From contig NZ_CP047048.1 in assembly GCF_030408555.1 (NCBI RefSeq), positions 434,001-498,000 of the forward strand: a DNA stretch of 64,000 bases. Direction: 5' to 3'. The translations under genes were made by a program, and so were the position numbers. Source of the stretch: Corynebacterium aurimucosum (GTDB taxonomy: Bacteria > Actinomycetota > Actinomycetes > Mycobacteriales > Mycobacteriaceae). Positions within the stretch are counted from its first letter, which is position 1, and the number at the start of each line of letters is the position of its first letter. Positions 27,138-37,037 of the stretch are shown here, one piece after another. Below the pieces are notes generated by a model. The model made no database searches, was not told where the DNA came from, and was given only the letters and a program-made list of their open reading frames with translations.

Positions 27138-28619
27138 CTAGGCGTCGTTGACCGTCTTCTCGTAGAGGCCGGGGAAGCGGCCATCCGGATCGGTGACAGC
27201 CTTGATGCGCTCCGGGAGATTTCCGCCGTAGAGCTTGGCAAATTCTTCGGGGGAATAGAAGGCCTCCGAATACAACGACTTATGCCCGCCGAGCTCGCTG
27301 ACCTTGTTTTCAATGAGGCGATTGAAGGCTCCATTGCCGGGGGCAGAGGGGTCGACGTGATTGCCCTCCACGCCTGACCAAAAGCCCACGTTGATCCAGG
27401 TCTGGCCCGGGCACAGGGGGTACAGCGGCCACGGAGCCGGGGAATCAGCGGCCAGCGTGCCTGTGCCAGTGAGCTCCTCGACGCCCTCGCGCAGCCGAAT
27501 CGGGCACAGCCACACTGGTTGGATGTCGGAGGCTTGGAAAAACCAATCCAAGAACTCCGGCAGATTGTCCGGTGTGACCTCGATGTCCTGCACCACGCGC
27601 TCGCCGCGGGGCAGGCCCTTCGGCTTCTTGATGAAGTTGTACTCCAGCTCGTATTTGCGGTCCAGGCGCACGAGCTTCCAGTAGAAGGAACTGCGGCGCA
27701 GCTGCCGCGGCCACACCTTGCGCACACGCGGATTCTGCGCTCCGAAAGCACGCGAGCACCAGAACCAGTCCGTGTCCCAGCGCCAGATATAGTCGCGCAC
27801 CGTAAGGCGGTCGCGGCGGATACCTCGGGCGTGCTGGAGGCTGCGGTAAAAAATCTTCTCCCGCGTGTAGTCGGAGGTCGGCCCCGCCTCATCCGTAAAC
27901 CGCGCCATGACCAGATAGGATTCTTCGGGTGAGAAGACCACGCCATCCAGGCCGTGCACTTCGACATCGTCATAGGAGTGGGTGCGGGAGACGTCGTCAA
28001 GCGTGCGTGCCACAGACTCAAAGTCGTGGAAGCGTACCTGACGCAGCTCCACATAGGGCTTGACCGCGCGCAGCTCAATCTTCAGGCGCACCGCATAGCC
28101 CAAGGAGCCATAGGAGTTGGGGAAGAGGCGGAAGAGATCGACGTTCTCCTCGCGTGAGCACGTGACAATATCCCCCGTGCCGGTGAGGATGTCCATCTCC
28201 AGGACGGATTCATGCGGCAGTCCATCGCGGAAGCTCGTGGACTCCACGCCCATGCCCGTCACGGCGCCACCGAGCGTAATGGTCTTGAGCTGCGGCACCA
28301 CAAAGGGCATGAGCCCGTGCGGCAAGGTGGCATCCACAAGGTCCTCGTAGGTGCACATGCCCTGGACCTCGGCGGTCTGCGCAATGGGATCAACCTCAAT
28401 CACCCCGTCCAGACCGGAGACGTCCAGCCCCGCGTGCTCACCGCTGCGCCCGCGGAAGAGGTTTGAGGTCTTCTTTGCCAGGCGCACACGCTTATCCTTC
28501 GGCACGGCGTGGAAGCTACGCAGGAGCTTATCGACGCCCTCCCGGTGCGCCTTCCAACCCACCGGCGGGATCTCTACTGCGTCAACGCTGCGGTGATTGC
28601 GGATGAGATCGGTCAACAT
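27138..28619 (-). CDS. tmsA: FAD-linked oxidoreductase, TmsA/BfaA-like (methylene reduction in branched fatty acids)
   Basis: 493 residues. The N-terminal FAD-binding domain of the PCMH type shows IEVDPIAQTAEVQGMCTYEDL, TITLGGAVTGMGVESTSFRDGL and the following hydrophobic core. The C-terminal half is a substrate-binding cap. The upstream neighbour is a cyclopropane-synthase-like methyltransferase. This pairing is known for 10-methyl (tuberculostearic) fatty acids: the methyltransferase makes a 10-methylene lipid and the flavoprotein reduces it. Start 17 bases downstream of the partner stop. Family assignment is firm; the exact reaction rests on the pairing. Confidence 0.75.
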   Translation of the reverse strand: MLTDLIRNHRSVDAVEIPPVGWKAHREGVDKLLRSFHAVPKDKRVRLAKKTSNLFRGRSGEHAGLDVSGLDGVIEVDPIAQTAEVQGMCTYEDLVDATLPHGLMPFVVPQLKTITLGGAVTGMGVESTSFRDGLPHESVLEMDILTGTGDIVTCSREENVDLFRLFPNSYGSLGYAVRLKIELRAVKPYVELRQVRFHDFESVARTLDDVSRTHSYDDVEVHGLDGVVFSPEESYLVMARFTDEAGPTSDYTREKIFYRSLQHARGIRRDRLTVRDYIWRWDTDWFWCSRAFGAQNPRVRKVWPRQLRRSSFYWKLVRLDRKYELEYNFIKKPKGLPRGERVVQDIEVTPDNLPEFLDWFFQASDIQPVWLCPIRLREGVEELTGTGTLAADSPAPWPLYPLCPGQTWINVGFWSGVEGNHVDPSAPGNGAFNRLIENKVSELGGHKSLYSEAFYSPEEFAKLYGGNLPERIKAVTDPDGRFPGLYEKTVNDA

Positions 28620-28636
28620 AAAACTCCCTTAAGTCT

Positions 28637-29944
28637 TTAGAAGCGCGAATCTTCCCACCAGCGGCGCTCTGGAACGCCGGCGCGGGAGCCGGCGTCGCCC
28701 AGTTTGACGCCCACGAAGTGGTACAGGTTGATGATGTTGTGCTCAAAGCCCCACTCGGATCCGGCCATGTAGATGGCCCACAGGCGCGCGGTGGGCAGAC
28801 CCACCAGCGAGCAGGCTGCCTCCCAGTTCTCCTTGAGGTTCTCGCACCAATCACGCAGCGTGCGCATGTAGTCGAAGCGAAGGGATTCCGTGTGGACAAC
28901 TTCGAATCCGGCATCCTGCATGCACTTGGTGATGGTGCCGGAGCCGGAAAGCTCACCGTCGGGGAAGATATAGCGGTCGATGAACCCGCCCTTCGGCGTC
29001 TTATGGTTATCCGGGTAAGTGATGCAGTGGTTGAGCATCACACCACCCGGCTTGAGCTTTCCGTGGAGGAAGCTGAAGAAGCTGGGATAGTTCTTGACAC
29101 CGATATGCTCGAGCAGCCCGATGGCGGAGATGGCATCGAAGCCTTCCTCGGTGACGTCGCGGTAATCCAGGAAGCGGATTTCCGCCAGGCCCTCGAGGCC
29201 CTCCTCCTTAATCTTGGCCTGGCCCCATTCAGCCTGTTCCTTGGACAACGTCACACCGAGTGACTTCACACCGCGCTTGGCGGCGTAGCGCACCATCCCG
29301 CCCCAGCCACAGCCGACGTCCAAGTGCCGGTCGCCCTCCTTGAGGCGCAGCTTGTCGAAGATGAGTCGGTACTTGTTTTCCTGAGCCTCATCCAGCGTGG
29401 CGTCGGGGGAGGGGTAGTAGGCACAGGTATATGTCATCGAATCGCCGAGGAAAAGCTCGTAGAAGTCATTGCCCACGTCATAGTGATCGGAGATGACCTC
29501 CGCATCGCGCTCCTTGGAATGCTTGGAAAGGCCTTCGTGCAGCTTGCGGCGCAGCCAGGAAGCGCGCTCAACCTCTGGGACCGGCTGGATTTGGAAGGCA
29601 CCCAGCGAGGCTAAGGAGCGGGCTACCCGGGCCAGTGTCTTGGCGTCCGGGCGGGAGAACTTGTCATACATCGCATGCAAGGCGTCGAAGATGCCATAGG
29701 GATGCGCCGGGTGTTCGCCTTCGACCGTGATGCCATCAGTGACATAGGCGCGGGCGAACCCGACGTCCCCTGGGTGAGTAGCGATATAGGCCAAGCCCTG
29801 GAGGTTGTTAATCCTGACGGTGAACTGCGCATCGGCCGGGCCGGTGGAGGAGCCGTCGAATGCCTCCCAGCGGAAGGGGTTGGGGCTGGGGACGAAGGTA
29901 TCGATAATCTCAGCCACGGTCATCGGGGTGAATCGCTTACTCAT
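28637..29944 (-). CDS. tmsB: Cyclopropane-fatty-acid-synthase-family methyltransferase, TmsB/UfaA1-like
   Basis: 435 residues from the ATG at 29944; an open frame runs 38 codons further upstream but lacks a better start. The SAM-binding motif I is HLDVGCGWGGMVRYAA, followed by GVTLSKEQAEWGQ, ISAIGLLEHIGVKNY and the C-terminal WAIYMAGSEWGFE of the CFA/mycolic-acid cyclopropane synthase family. Position 5' to the FAD oxidoreductase suggests it methylates oleoyl phospholipids at C10. A plain cyclopropane synthase is the alternative. Confidence 0.8.
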   Translation of the reverse strand: MSKRFTPMTVAEIIDTFVPSPNPFRWEAFDGSSTGPADAQFTVRINNLQGLAYIATHPGDVGFARAYVTDGITVEGEHPAHPYGIFDALHAMYDKFSRPDAKTLARVARSLASLGAFQIQPVPEVERASWLRRKLHEGLSKHSKERDAEVISDHYDVGNDFYELFLGDSMTYTCAYYPSPDATLDEAQENKYRLIFDKLRLKEGDRHLDVGCGWGGMVRYAAKRGVKSLGVTLSKEQAEWGQAKIKEEGLEGLAEIRFLDYRDVTEEGFDAISAIGLLEHIGVKNYPSFFSFLHGKLKPGGVMLNHCITYPDNHKTPKGGFIDRYIFPDGELSGSGTITKCMQDAGFEVVHTESLRFDYMRTLRDWCENLKENWEAACSLVGLPTARLWAIYMAGSEWGFEHNIINLYHFVGVKLGDAGSRAGVPERRWWEDSRF

Positions 29945-30324
29945 AAAATTACATACTTCTTTCGGTTCGGCGTCTGGCAGATAAAGCACGGCCATACTCC
30001 GAGACGCTCCAGGCGTCGCCGGAAAGGTCGAAAAGATGTAAAAATCTTGTAAGGACATTGCCTTAAAGCAACGGGGTCCATGGTAGGCCCGATCTGTAGA
30101 AGGTGCTAAGGGAGAAAACCATAGGGAGCCCAGCGGCGTGGCATGGACGGGGTCAATGTGGCGAATGAGGCCGAGGCTGGTAGGGTGATGGGGTCAAAAG
30201 TGTTCAACCGTTCCTATGAGAGACCTTAAAAAGACTCTTAAAGTTTGGGAACAGATGAGATCCACCCCCGTGCGCGGCGAATTCGAACCGCATAACAAGC
30301 GCGGTAGGCCAGGAGGATTTAGTA
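29945..30324. promoter_or_regulatory. Divergent promoter region between tmsB and secY
   Basis: 380 bases without a gene; both flanking operons must start here. The stretch 30215-30250 is AT-rich, with two CTTAAA copies 15 bases apart (30225, 30240). AGGAGGATTT at 30311 is the strong ribosome-binding site for secY. Confidence 0.5.
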
Positions 30325-31650
30325 GTGTCCGCCATTCTGCAGGCTTTCAAAGATGCCGACCTGCGTAAGAAGATCATCTTCACGCTCGTGTTGATTATCC
30401 TCTACCGCGTTGGCGCACAGATCCCGTCGCCGGGCGTTGATTACGCCACCATCGCCGGCCGGCTTCGTGACCTCACGGAGGAAGCAGGCAACCTCTATTC
30501 GGTGATCAACCTGTTCTCCGGTGGTGCGCTCCTGCAGCTGTCCATCTTCGCCATCGGCATCATGCCGTACATTACGGCGTCGATTATCGTGCAGCTGCTG
30601 ACCGTGGTCATTCCCCACTTCGAGCAGTTGAAGAAGGAGGGACAGTCCGGTCAGGCCAAAATGACGCAGTACACGCGCTACCTCACCCTGGCGTTGGCGC
30701 TGCTGCAGTCTTCGGGCATCGTGGCTCTGGCGGACCGCGAGCAGCTTCTAGGACAAGGTGTGCGCGTCCTGGCGGAGGACCGCAACTTCTTCACCCTCAT
30801 CGTGCTCGTTATCACCATGACCTCCGGCGCCATCCTTGTGATGTGGATGGGTGAGCTGATTACTGAGAAGGGCATCGGCAACGGTATGTCGCTGATGATT
30901 TTCGCCGGTATTGCTACCCGCCTTCCTACCGACGGCGTTAACATCCTCCAGAACAATGGCGGCCTGGTCTTCGCCATGGTTCTTGCCGGGCTCATCTTCC
31001 TCGTCGTGGGCATTACCTTCATCGAGCAGGGCCAGCGCCGGATTCCGGTGCAATACGCCAAGCGCATGGTGGGCCGCCGCCAGTACGGTGGTTCCTCCAC
31101 CTACCTGCCGCTTAAGGTCAACCAGGCCGGCGTTATCCCGGTCATTTTCGCTTCCTCGCTGATCTACATGCCGGTGCTCATCACCCAGATCGTTAACTCC
31201 GGTTCCGCGGGCGTGTCTGATAACTGGTGGCAGCGCAATGTCATCGCGCACTTGCAGTCGCCGAGCTCCTGGCAGTACATCGTCCTGTACTTCGTGCTCA
31301 CCATCTTCTTCTCCTACTTCTACGTTTCGGTTCAATATGACCCGGCCGAGCAGGCTGAGAACATGAAGAAGTATGGTGGATTTATCCCGGGCATTCGCCC
31401 GGGCCGACCGACCGCCGAGTACCTAGGCTTTGTCATGAACCGTCTGTTGTTCGTCGGCTCGATCTACCTCGCGGTTATCGCCGTCTTGCCGAATATCCTC
31501 CTGGATCTTGGAATCGGCAGCGCTGGTGCCGCTGGTACCTCCGCTTTCGGTGGTACCGCCATCCTCATTATGGTCTCGGTGGCCCTGACCACGGTCAAGC
31601 AAATCGAGTCCCAGCTCCTACAATCCAACTACGAAGGACTGCTTAAGTAA
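30325..31650 (+). CDS. secY: Preprotein translocase subunit SecY
   Basis: 441 residues with ten predicted membrane segments. [20 protein letters not shown] is segment 1. [15 protein letters not shown] and the C-terminal [16 protein letters not shown] are SecY signatures. It forms the protein-conducting channel with SecE/SecG. GTG start at 30325 after AGGAGG. The stop shares a base with the adk start. Confidence 0.97.
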   Translation: MSAILQAFKDADLRKKIIFTLVLIILYRVGAQIPSPGVDYATIAGRLRDLTEEAGNLYSVINLFSGGALLQLSIFAIGIMPYITASIIVQLLTVVIPHFEQLKKEGQSGQAKMTQYTRYLTLALALLQSSGIVALADREQLLGQGVRVLAEDRNFFTLIVLVITMTSGAILVMWMGELITEKGIGNGMSLMIFAGIATRLPTDGVNILQNNGGLVFAMVLAGLIFLVVGITFIEQGQRRIPVQYAKRMVGRRQYGGSSTYLPLKVNQAGVIPVIFASSLIYMPVLITQIVNSGSAGVSDNWWQRNVIAHLQSPSSWQYIVLYFVLTIFFSYFYVSVQYDPAEQAENMKKYGGFIPGIRPGRPTAEYLGFVMNRLLFVGSIYLAVIAVLPNILLDLGIGSAGAAGTSAFGGTAILIMVSVALTTVKQIESQLLQSNYEGLLK

Positions 31651-32195
31651 TGCGTTACGTACTCCTTGGCCCTCCCGGTGCCGGCAAGGGCACCCAAGCC
31701 GCTCTCCTCAGCGAGAAGCTCGGCGTTCCGCACATCTCCACCGGTGACCTCTTCCGCGCCAACATTGGTGAGGGCACCCCGCTCGGCGTAGAGGCCAAGT
31801 CCTACATTGATGCCGGCAAGCTGGTGCCGACCGACGTCACGGCTCGCATGGTGGAGGACCGCCTCAACCAGGATGACGCCAAGGACGGCTTCCTTCTCGA
31901 CGGCTTCCCGCGCACCGTGGAGCAGGCCGACATCCTGGAGAAGCTACTCGCCGACAAGGGCCTGAAGCTCGATGGCGTCCTGAACTTTGAGGTATCCGAG
32001 GACGTCGTGGTCGAGCGCATGCTTGCTCGCGGCCGCGCGGACGACACAGAGGAAACCATTCGCACCCGCCTAGGTGTCTACCGCGAGGAGACCTTCCCGC
32101 TCATCGAGCACTACGGCGATGCCATCATCTCCATTAAGGCTGAAGGAAGCGTTGAGGAGATCAACGAGCGCACCCTTCAGGCTATGGGCAAGTAA
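31650..32195 (+). CDS. adk: Adenylate kinase
   Basis: 181 residues. P-loop GPPGAGKGT (residues 7-15), AMP-binding [10 protein letters not shown] and the [11 protein letters not shown] segment are complete. It is the short form without a zinc or long LID domain. It starts on the last base of the secY stop, as in many bacterial secY-adk-map operons. Confidence 0.97.
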   Translation: MRYVLLGPPGAGKGTQAALLSEKLGVPHISTGDLFRANIGEGTPLGVEAKSYIDAGKLVPTDVTARMVEDRLNQDDAKDGFLLDGFPRTVEQADILEKLLADKGLKLDGVLNFEVSEDVVVERMLARGRADDTEETIRTRLGVYREETFPLIEHYGDAIISIKAEGSVEEINERTLQAMGK

Positions 32196-32210
32196 TCTGC
32201 CAACCTCGCC

Positions 32211-33005
32211 ATGGCTTTTCGACGACGCACCAAGACCATTCCCGCCCGCACGCCGGGCGAGCTCGACGCCATGCAGGCGGCCGGAGAAGTTGTCGGCCGC
32301 GCTCTGCAAGCCGTGCGGGCCGCCGCGGCAGTGGGGGTGAGTACGCTCGAACTCGATGAAGTAGCCGAGCACACCATTCGGGATGCCGGCGCCGTGCCCA
32401 CCTTCAAGGGGTATGCCGGCTTTCCGGGGTCTATTTGCGCCTCCGTCAATGACGTGATTGTCCATGGTATTCCTCACAAAGACCTTCTCCTGGCCGAGGG
32501 AGACCTCGTCTCCATCGACTGCGGCGCCACGCTAGACGGCTGGGTGGGGGATAGTGCGTGGACGTTTGGCGTCGGCAAGCTCAGCCCTGAGGCACAGGCG
32601 CTGAGCGACGCCACCGAATGGGTCCTACACGAAGGCCTCAAGGCCATGGTTCCCGGCAACCGGCTTACCGACGTCTCCGCAGCCCTCGAGCAGGCTACCT
32701 ATCGCGCCGAGGATAAGTTCGGCGTGGGGCTATTCATCGTCGATGGCTACGGTGGCCACGGCATTGGCCGTGAAATGCACGAAGAGCCTTACCTGGCTAA
32801 TGAAGGTAAGGCGGGACGTGGCCCGATTATTCAGGAGGGCTCCGTCCTCGCCATTGAGCCGATGCTGACCCTGGGTACCGAGGACAATGAAGTTCTCGAC
32901 GATGATTGGACTGTCGTGACGCTCGACGGTTCACTATCTGCCCACTGGGAGCACACGGTGGCGGCCACGGAGAATGGTCCGCGCATCCTGACTCAGCGAT
33001 ATTAA
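32211..33005 (+). CDS. map: Methionine aminopeptidase type I
   Basis: 264 residues. The metal ligands of the pita-bread fold are visible: Asp in [19 protein letters not shown], His in [15 protein letters not shown] and Glu in [10 protein letters not shown] and the C-terminal WEHTV. It removes the initiator Met cotranslationally. 15 bases after adk. Confidence 0.96.
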   Translation: MAFRRRTKTIPARTPGELDAMQAAGEVVGRALQAVRAAAAVGVSTLELDEVAEHTIRDAGAVPTFKGYAGFPGSICASVNDVIVHGIPHKDLLLAEGDLVSIDCGATLDGWVGDSAWTFGVGKLSPEAQALSDATEWVLHEGLKAMVPGNRLTDVSAALEQATYRAEDKFGVGLFIVDGYGGHGIGREMHEEPYLANEGKAGRGPIIQEGSVLAIEPMLTLGTEDNEVLDDDWTVVTLDGSLSAHWEHTVAATENGPRILTQRY

Positions 33006-33021
33006 AACCTGTGTCCTGGGT

Positions 33022-33050
33022 AGGCATTTTGCCTAAGGAAGGTTTATACT
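33022..33050 (+). promoter_or_regulatory. Promoter of the L,D-transpeptidase gene, predicted leaderless
   Basis: TATACT at 33045-33050 is a near-perfect -10. Transcription would start six to eight bases later, at the ATG (33057). The -35 region (about 33022-33027) is poor. AAGGAAGG at 33035-33042 is too far from the start to be a usual ribosome-binding site. Confidence 0.5.
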
Positions 33051-33056
33051 TTTGCC

Positions 33057-33848
33057 ATGTCTAAGATTCGCTCCCTAGTTGGCGCCCGTTCCCTACGTCG
33101 CGCCACCGCAATTGGCCTGGTAACCGCCACTCTCTCGGTGGCTCCGGCCGCCAACGCACAGACGGTTCCTTCGATCGACACCCTGTCTTCCGACGTTCAG
33201 TCCCAGCTTGATGAGTTCGCTGGCCAGACCCGCGAGAACGCGTGGAATAGCCGCAACCAGATGCTGGAGACGCTCCAGAGCGTTAACCCGCAGGCGGCTG
33301 ACGCCCTCCGCCCAGTTATCGATGGTGCCATCGAGCTGATCTTCCCGGGTCTGATTGACCAGAAGAATGCTGAGATCCGCGCCGCTCGCGAAGCTGAAGA
33401 GCGCGCCCACGCTGAGCAGATTGCCCGCGAGAAGGCTGCCGCTGAGGAAGCTGCCCGCAAGGCTGAGGCTGAGCGTCAGGCACAGCGCTTCGACGTTGGT
33501 CCTTGCCCGGCAGATGCACGCATCTGCGTGGATCGTGGTGGGAGCCGTACCTGGCTGCAGGATGGCAACGGCAACGTCACCTACGTCGCTCAGGGCATGT
33601 CTGTCGGCAAGCCGGGTGAGGAAACCCCGGCTGGTACCTTCTACATCAACCGCAAGATCAAGGACGAGATCTCCTGGGAGTTCGGCAACGCCCCGATGCC
33701 CTACGCCATGTACTTCACCAACAATGGCCACGCCTTCCATGAGGGTTCCCCGGCATACCAGTCCAATGGCTGCGTGCGCCTGACCCATCAGGATGCGGTG
33801 CGCTACTGGAATGATGTGCCGATGGGCTCGAAGGTCTTCATCTACTAA
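33057..33848 (+). CDS. Secreted L,D-transpeptidase (YkuD domain)
   Basis: 263 residues. Sec signal peptide with likely cleavage after ANA (residue 34). A helical, Glu/Ala/Arg-rich coiled coil at 118-152 may act as a spacer. The YkuD domain runs from 155 to the end. The catalytic motif is intact: His in GHAFHEGSP and SNGCVRL with Cys239. Such enzymes make 3-3 cross-links in peptidoglycan or attach proteins to it. No LysM or Ig-like domain is present, unlike mycobacterial Ldt proteins. It appears monocistronic, with its own promoter and terminator. Confidence 0.9.
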   Translation: MSKIRSLVGARSLRRATAIGLVTATLSVAPAANAQTVPSIDTLSSDVQSQLDEFAGQTRENAWNSRNQMLETLQSVNPQAADALRPVIDGAIELIFPGLIDQKNAEIRAAREAEERAHAEQIAREKAAAEEAARKAEAERQAQRFDVGPCPADARICVDRGGSRTWLQDGNGNVTYVAQGMSVGKPGEETPAGTFYINRKIKDEISWEFGNAPMPYAMYFTNNGHAFHEGSPAYQSNGCVRLTHQDAVRYWNDVPMGSKVFIY

Positions 33849-33886
33849 GACGTTGCGGTGAGCGAGTCACCGCTACATGGCATCAG

Positions 33887-33916
33887 CCTCCCGCACCATG
33901 TGGTGACGGGAGGTTT
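33887..33916 (+). terminator. Terminator after the L,D-transpeptidase gene
   Basis: CCTCCCGCACCA pairs with TGGTG-A-CGGGAGG around a two-base turn, then TTTCTGT. Strong stem of 12 pairs with one bulge, 38 bases after the stop. Confidence 0.8.
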
Positions 33917-33922
33917 CTGTAT

Positions 33923-33951
33923 TTGGAAAACCCGTTCTCGCAGCGTATGCT
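33923..33951 (+). promoter_or_regulatory. Promoter of infA
   Basis: TTGGAA (33923-33928) and TATGCT (33946-33951) with 17-base spacing, directly after the preceding terminator. It would give a leader of about 110 bases before infA. Confidence 0.55.
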
Positions 33952-34071
33952 TTAGTGCTGGTGTCTGTATGCGGCCAAAGTGGTTGCTGGAGGCACCAGG
34001 CAGTAGACATCAAACATGCAGGTGGGGGCGTCGCCAAGCGTGGCACGCACTTCACCAGAAAAGTAGAGGTT

Positions 34072-34290
34072 ATGGCTAAGGAAGGCGCAATCGAGGTTGA
34101 GGGTCGCATCGTCGAACCCCTGCCCAACGCAATGTTCCGCGTCGAACTCGACAACGGACACAAGGTACTCGCCCATATCTCGGGCAAGATGCGTCAGCAC
34201 TACATCCGCATCCTCCCGGAGGACCGCGTTGTTGTGGAGCTGTCTCCTTATGACCTGACCCGCGGACGCATCGTCTACCGCTACAAGTAA
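34072..34290 (+). CDS. infA: Translation initiation factor IF-1
   Basis: 72 residues, the standard length, from the ATG at 34072 (AGAGG upstream). The S1-like OB fold is seen in [20 protein letters not shown] and [20 protein letters not shown]. It binds the ribosomal A site during initiation. Flanked by its own promoter and terminator, so probably monocistronic. Confidence 0.97.
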   Translation: MAKEGAIEVEGRIVEPLPNAMFRVELDNGHKVLAHISGKMRQHYIRILPEDRVVVELSPYDLTRGRIVYRYK

Positions 34291-34314
34291 AGACTGTAAG
34301 CCTCCTCACCCACG

Positions 34315-34338
34315 GGACGCACTAGCTGCGTCCTTTTT
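34315..34338 (+). terminator. Terminator after infA
   Basis: GGACGCA and TGCGTCC around a five-base loop, followed by TTTTT. Separates infA from the rpsM operon. Confidence 0.8.
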
Positions 34339-34475
34339 CACCTCAGGCTGCGATGGCCTGAGCCCACGCTGCTAAGCATACCCACAGTACCCCGGCACGG
34401 TCCGGGGCGAAGCGTATGCGTGGCGGGGGACGGATGAGGAGAAAACCATCGTAACAACCCGAAAGGACTAGCCAT

Positions 34476-34844
34476 ATGGCACGTCTAGCTGGTGTTGACC
34501 TCCCGCGCAACAAGCGTATGGAGGTTGCTCTCACCTACATCTACGGCATCGGGCCTTCCCGTGCCAAGGAACTGCTGGAAAAGACCGGCATTTCTCCCGA
34601 CCTGCGCACCGACAACCTCGACGACGATCAGCTGTCGGCGCTGCGTGACGTCATTGAAGCTACCTGGAAGGTAGAGGGTGACCTCCGCCGCCAGGTTCAG
34701 GCTGACATCCGTCGCAAGATTGAAATCGGTTGCTACCAGGGCATCCGCCACCGTCGTGGCCTGCCCGTTCGTGGTCAGCGCACCAAGACCAACGCTCGTA
34801 CGCGCAAGGGCCCGAAGAAGACGATCGCAGGAAAGAAGAAGTAA
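34476..34844 (+). CDS. rpsM: 30S ribosomal protein S13
   Basis: 122 residues. [20 protein letters not shown] and [20 protein letters not shown] are diagnostic; the basic tail reaches the P site. First gene of the alpha-type operon, preceded by GAAAGGA. Confidence 0.97.
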   Translation: MARLAGVDLPRNKRMEVALTYIYGIGPSRAKELLEKTGISPDLRTDNLDDDQLSALRDVIEATWKVEGDLRRQVQADIRRKIEIGCYQGIRHRRGLPVRGQRTKTNARTRKGPKKTIAGKKK

Positions 34845-34847
34845 AAT

Positions 34848-35252
34848 ATGCCACCCAAGACTCGTTCCGGCGCGCGCCGTGGTGGTCGTCGCGTCGTAAA
34901 GAAGAACGTGGCCGCTGGCCACGCATACATCAAGTCCACCTTCAACAACACCATCGTGTCCATCACGGACCCGCACGGTGCTGTCATCTCCTGGGCATCC
35001 TCCGGCCACGTCGGCTTCAAGGGTTCCCGTAAGTCCACCCCGTTCGCTGCGCAGATGGCTGCAGAGAACGCGGCCCGCAAGGCCATGGACCACGGTATGA
35101 AGAAGGTTGACGTTTTCGTCAAGGGTCCGGGCTCCGGCCGCGAGACCGCCATCCGTTCCCTGCAGGCTGCAGGCCTCGAGGTTTCCTCGATCACGGATGC
35201 CACCCCACAGCCGCACAACGGCTGCCGTCCGACCAAGCGCCGCAAGGTTTAA
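34848..35252 (+). CDS. rpsK: 30S ribosomal protein S11
   Basis: 134 residues. [20 protein letters not shown] and [18 protein letters not shown] are diagnostic. Three bases after rpsM. Confidence 0.97.
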   Translation: MPPKTRSGARRGGRRVVKKNVAAGHAYIKSTFNNTIVSITDPHGAVISWASSGHVGFKGSRKSTPFAAQMAAENAARKAMDHGMKKVDVFVKGPGSGRETAIRSLQAAGLEVSSITDATPQPHNGCRPTKRRKV

Positions 35253-35273
35253 GGGAAAGGAAGAGGTAAGAAA

Positions 35274-35879
35274 ATGGCTCGTTATACTGGCCCCGCTACC
35301 CGCGTATCCCGCCGTCTGCGCGTCGACCTGGTCGGCGGCGACATGGCATTTGAGCGTCGCCCGTACCCTCCGGGACAGGCTGGCCGCAACCGCATCAAGG
35401 AATCTGAGTACCTGCTGCAGCTCCAGGAGAAGCAGAAGGCAAAGTACACCTACGGTGTGCTGGAGCGTCAGTTCCGCCGCTACTACGCCGAGGCTAACCG
35501 TCTCCCGGGCAAGACCGGTGACAACCTCGTCGTTCTGCTCGAGTCCCGTCTCGACAACGTGATCTACCGCGCCGGTCTGGCCAACACCCGCCGCCAGGCT
35601 CGCCAGCTTGTCTCTCACGGTCACTTCACCGTGAACGGCAAGAAGATCAACGTTCCTTCCTTCCGCGTTACGCAGTACGACATCATCGATGTTCGTGAGC
35701 GTTCCCGGAAGATGGAATGGTTCGAAGAGGCTCAGGACCGCCTGGTAGACGCCAACGTTCCGGCGTGGCTGCAGGTCGTTCCGGACACCCTGCGCATCCT
35801 CGTGCACCAGCTGCCCGAGCGCGCTCAGATCGACGTCCCGCTGCAGGAGCAGCTCATCGTCGAGCTTTACTCGAAGTAA
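35274..35879 (+). CDS. rpsD: 30S ribosomal protein S4
   Basis: 201 residues. MARYTGPATRVSRRLRVDLV, then the S4 RNA-binding domain (LDNVIYRAGLANTRRQAR, LVSHGHFTVNGKKINVPS). The N terminus has no zinc-ribbon cysteines, so it is the C-minus form. S4 nucleates 30S assembly. AAAGGAAGAGG before the ATG. Confidence 0.97.
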   Translation: MARYTGPATRVSRRLRVDLVGGDMAFERRPYPPGQAGRNRIKESEYLLQLQEKQKAKYTYGVLERQFRRYYAEANRLPGKTGDNLVVLLESRLDNVIYRAGLANTRRQARQLVSHGHFTVNGKKINVPSFRVTQYDIIDVRERSRKMEWFEEAQDRLVDANVPAWLQVVPDTLRILVHQLPERAQIDVPLQEQLIVELYSK

Positions 35880-35948
35880 TCCTTCGACACTTTCATCTTT
35901 ACCCCTTCTACCGGCGTCATATAGCGGGCGCCGACAAGGAGAAACTCC

Positions 35949-36959
35949 ATGCTTATTTCCCAGCGTCCTCAGCTCACCGAGGAATTCATCGACTCGTCCC
36001 GCTCTAAGTTCGTCATCGAGCCGCTCGAGCCGGGCTTCGGTTACACCCTTGGCAACTCGCTTCGTCGGACGCTGCTTTCGTCCATCCCGGGCGCGGCAGT
36101 AACCTCCATCAAGATTGACGGTGTGCTCCACGAGTTCACCACCATCAACGGTGTGAAGGAAGACGTTTCCGAGATCATCCTGAACGTCAAGGGCTTGGTT
36201 CTGTCCTCCGACTCCGACGAGCCGGTTGTGATGTACCTGAGCAAGGAAGGCCCGGGTGAGGTCACTGCAGGCGATATCCAGCCGCCGGCTGGCGTGGAGA
36301 TCCACAACTCGGATCTGCACATTGCATCGCTGAATGAGTCCGCCAAGCTGGAGATGGAACTCGTCGTCGAGCGCGGCCGTGGCTACGTCCCGGCTGCTGC
36401 TACCTCGGGAGAAATCGGCCGCATTCCGGTTGACCAGATTTACTCCCCGGTGCTGAAGGTCTCTTACAAGGTCGAAGCTACTCGTGTTGAGCAGCGCACT
36501 GACTTTGACAAGCTGATCATCGACGTCGAGACCAAGAACTCGATTTCCGCACGCGACGCCCTGGCTTCCGCCGGCGGCACTCTGGTCGAGCTCTTCGGCC
36601 TGGCTCGCGAGCTGAACACCGCTGCTGAGGGCATCGAGATTGGCCCGTCCCCGCAGGAGACGGAGTACATCGCCGCCTACAGCATGCCGATCGAGGATCT
36701 GAACTTCTCCGTCCGCTCCTACAACTGCCTGAAGCGTCAGGAGATCCACACCGTTGGTGAGCTCGCTGAGTGCACCGAGTCGGACCTGCTGGATATCCGC
36801 AACTTCGGTCAGAAGTCGATAAACGAGGTAAAGATCAAGCTGGCTAACCTGGGCCTGGCCCTCAAGGACACTCCCGAGGACTTCGACCCGACCCAGCTGG
36901 AAGGCTACGACGCAGAAACCGGTGACTTCAAAGACCCGGCTTCCGACGATTCCGAGTAA
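35949..36959 (+). CDS. rpoA: RNA polymerase alpha subunit
   Basis: 336 residues. N-terminal dimerisation domain with [20 protein letters not shown]-terminal domain with [20 protein letters not shown] and [19 protein letters not shown] for DNA and activator contact. Acidic tail. 69 bases after rpsD, with AAGGAGAAA upstream. Confidence 0.98.
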   Translation: MLISQRPQLTEEFIDSSRSKFVIEPLEPGFGYTLGNSLRRTLLSSIPGAAVTSIKIDGVLHEFTTINGVKEDVSEIILNVKGLVLSSDSDEPVVMYLSKEGPGEVTAGDIQPPAGVEIHNSDLHIASLNESAKLEMELVVERGRGYVPAAATSGEIGRIPVDQIYSPVLKVSYKVEATRVEQRTDFDKLIIDVETKNSISARDALASAGGTLVELFGLARELNTAAEGIEIGPSPQETEYIAAYSMPIEDLNFSVRSYNCLKRQEIHTVGELAECTESDLLDIRNFGQKSINEVKIKLANLGLALKDTPEDFDPTQLEGYDAETGDFKDPASDDSE

Positions 36960-37037
36960 AGAATTCCACTGAATCGTGACGGCGCGACTTTTGCGCCCCG
37001 TCGCGCGCTCAATTAATCCGCACACGAGGAGTACATC

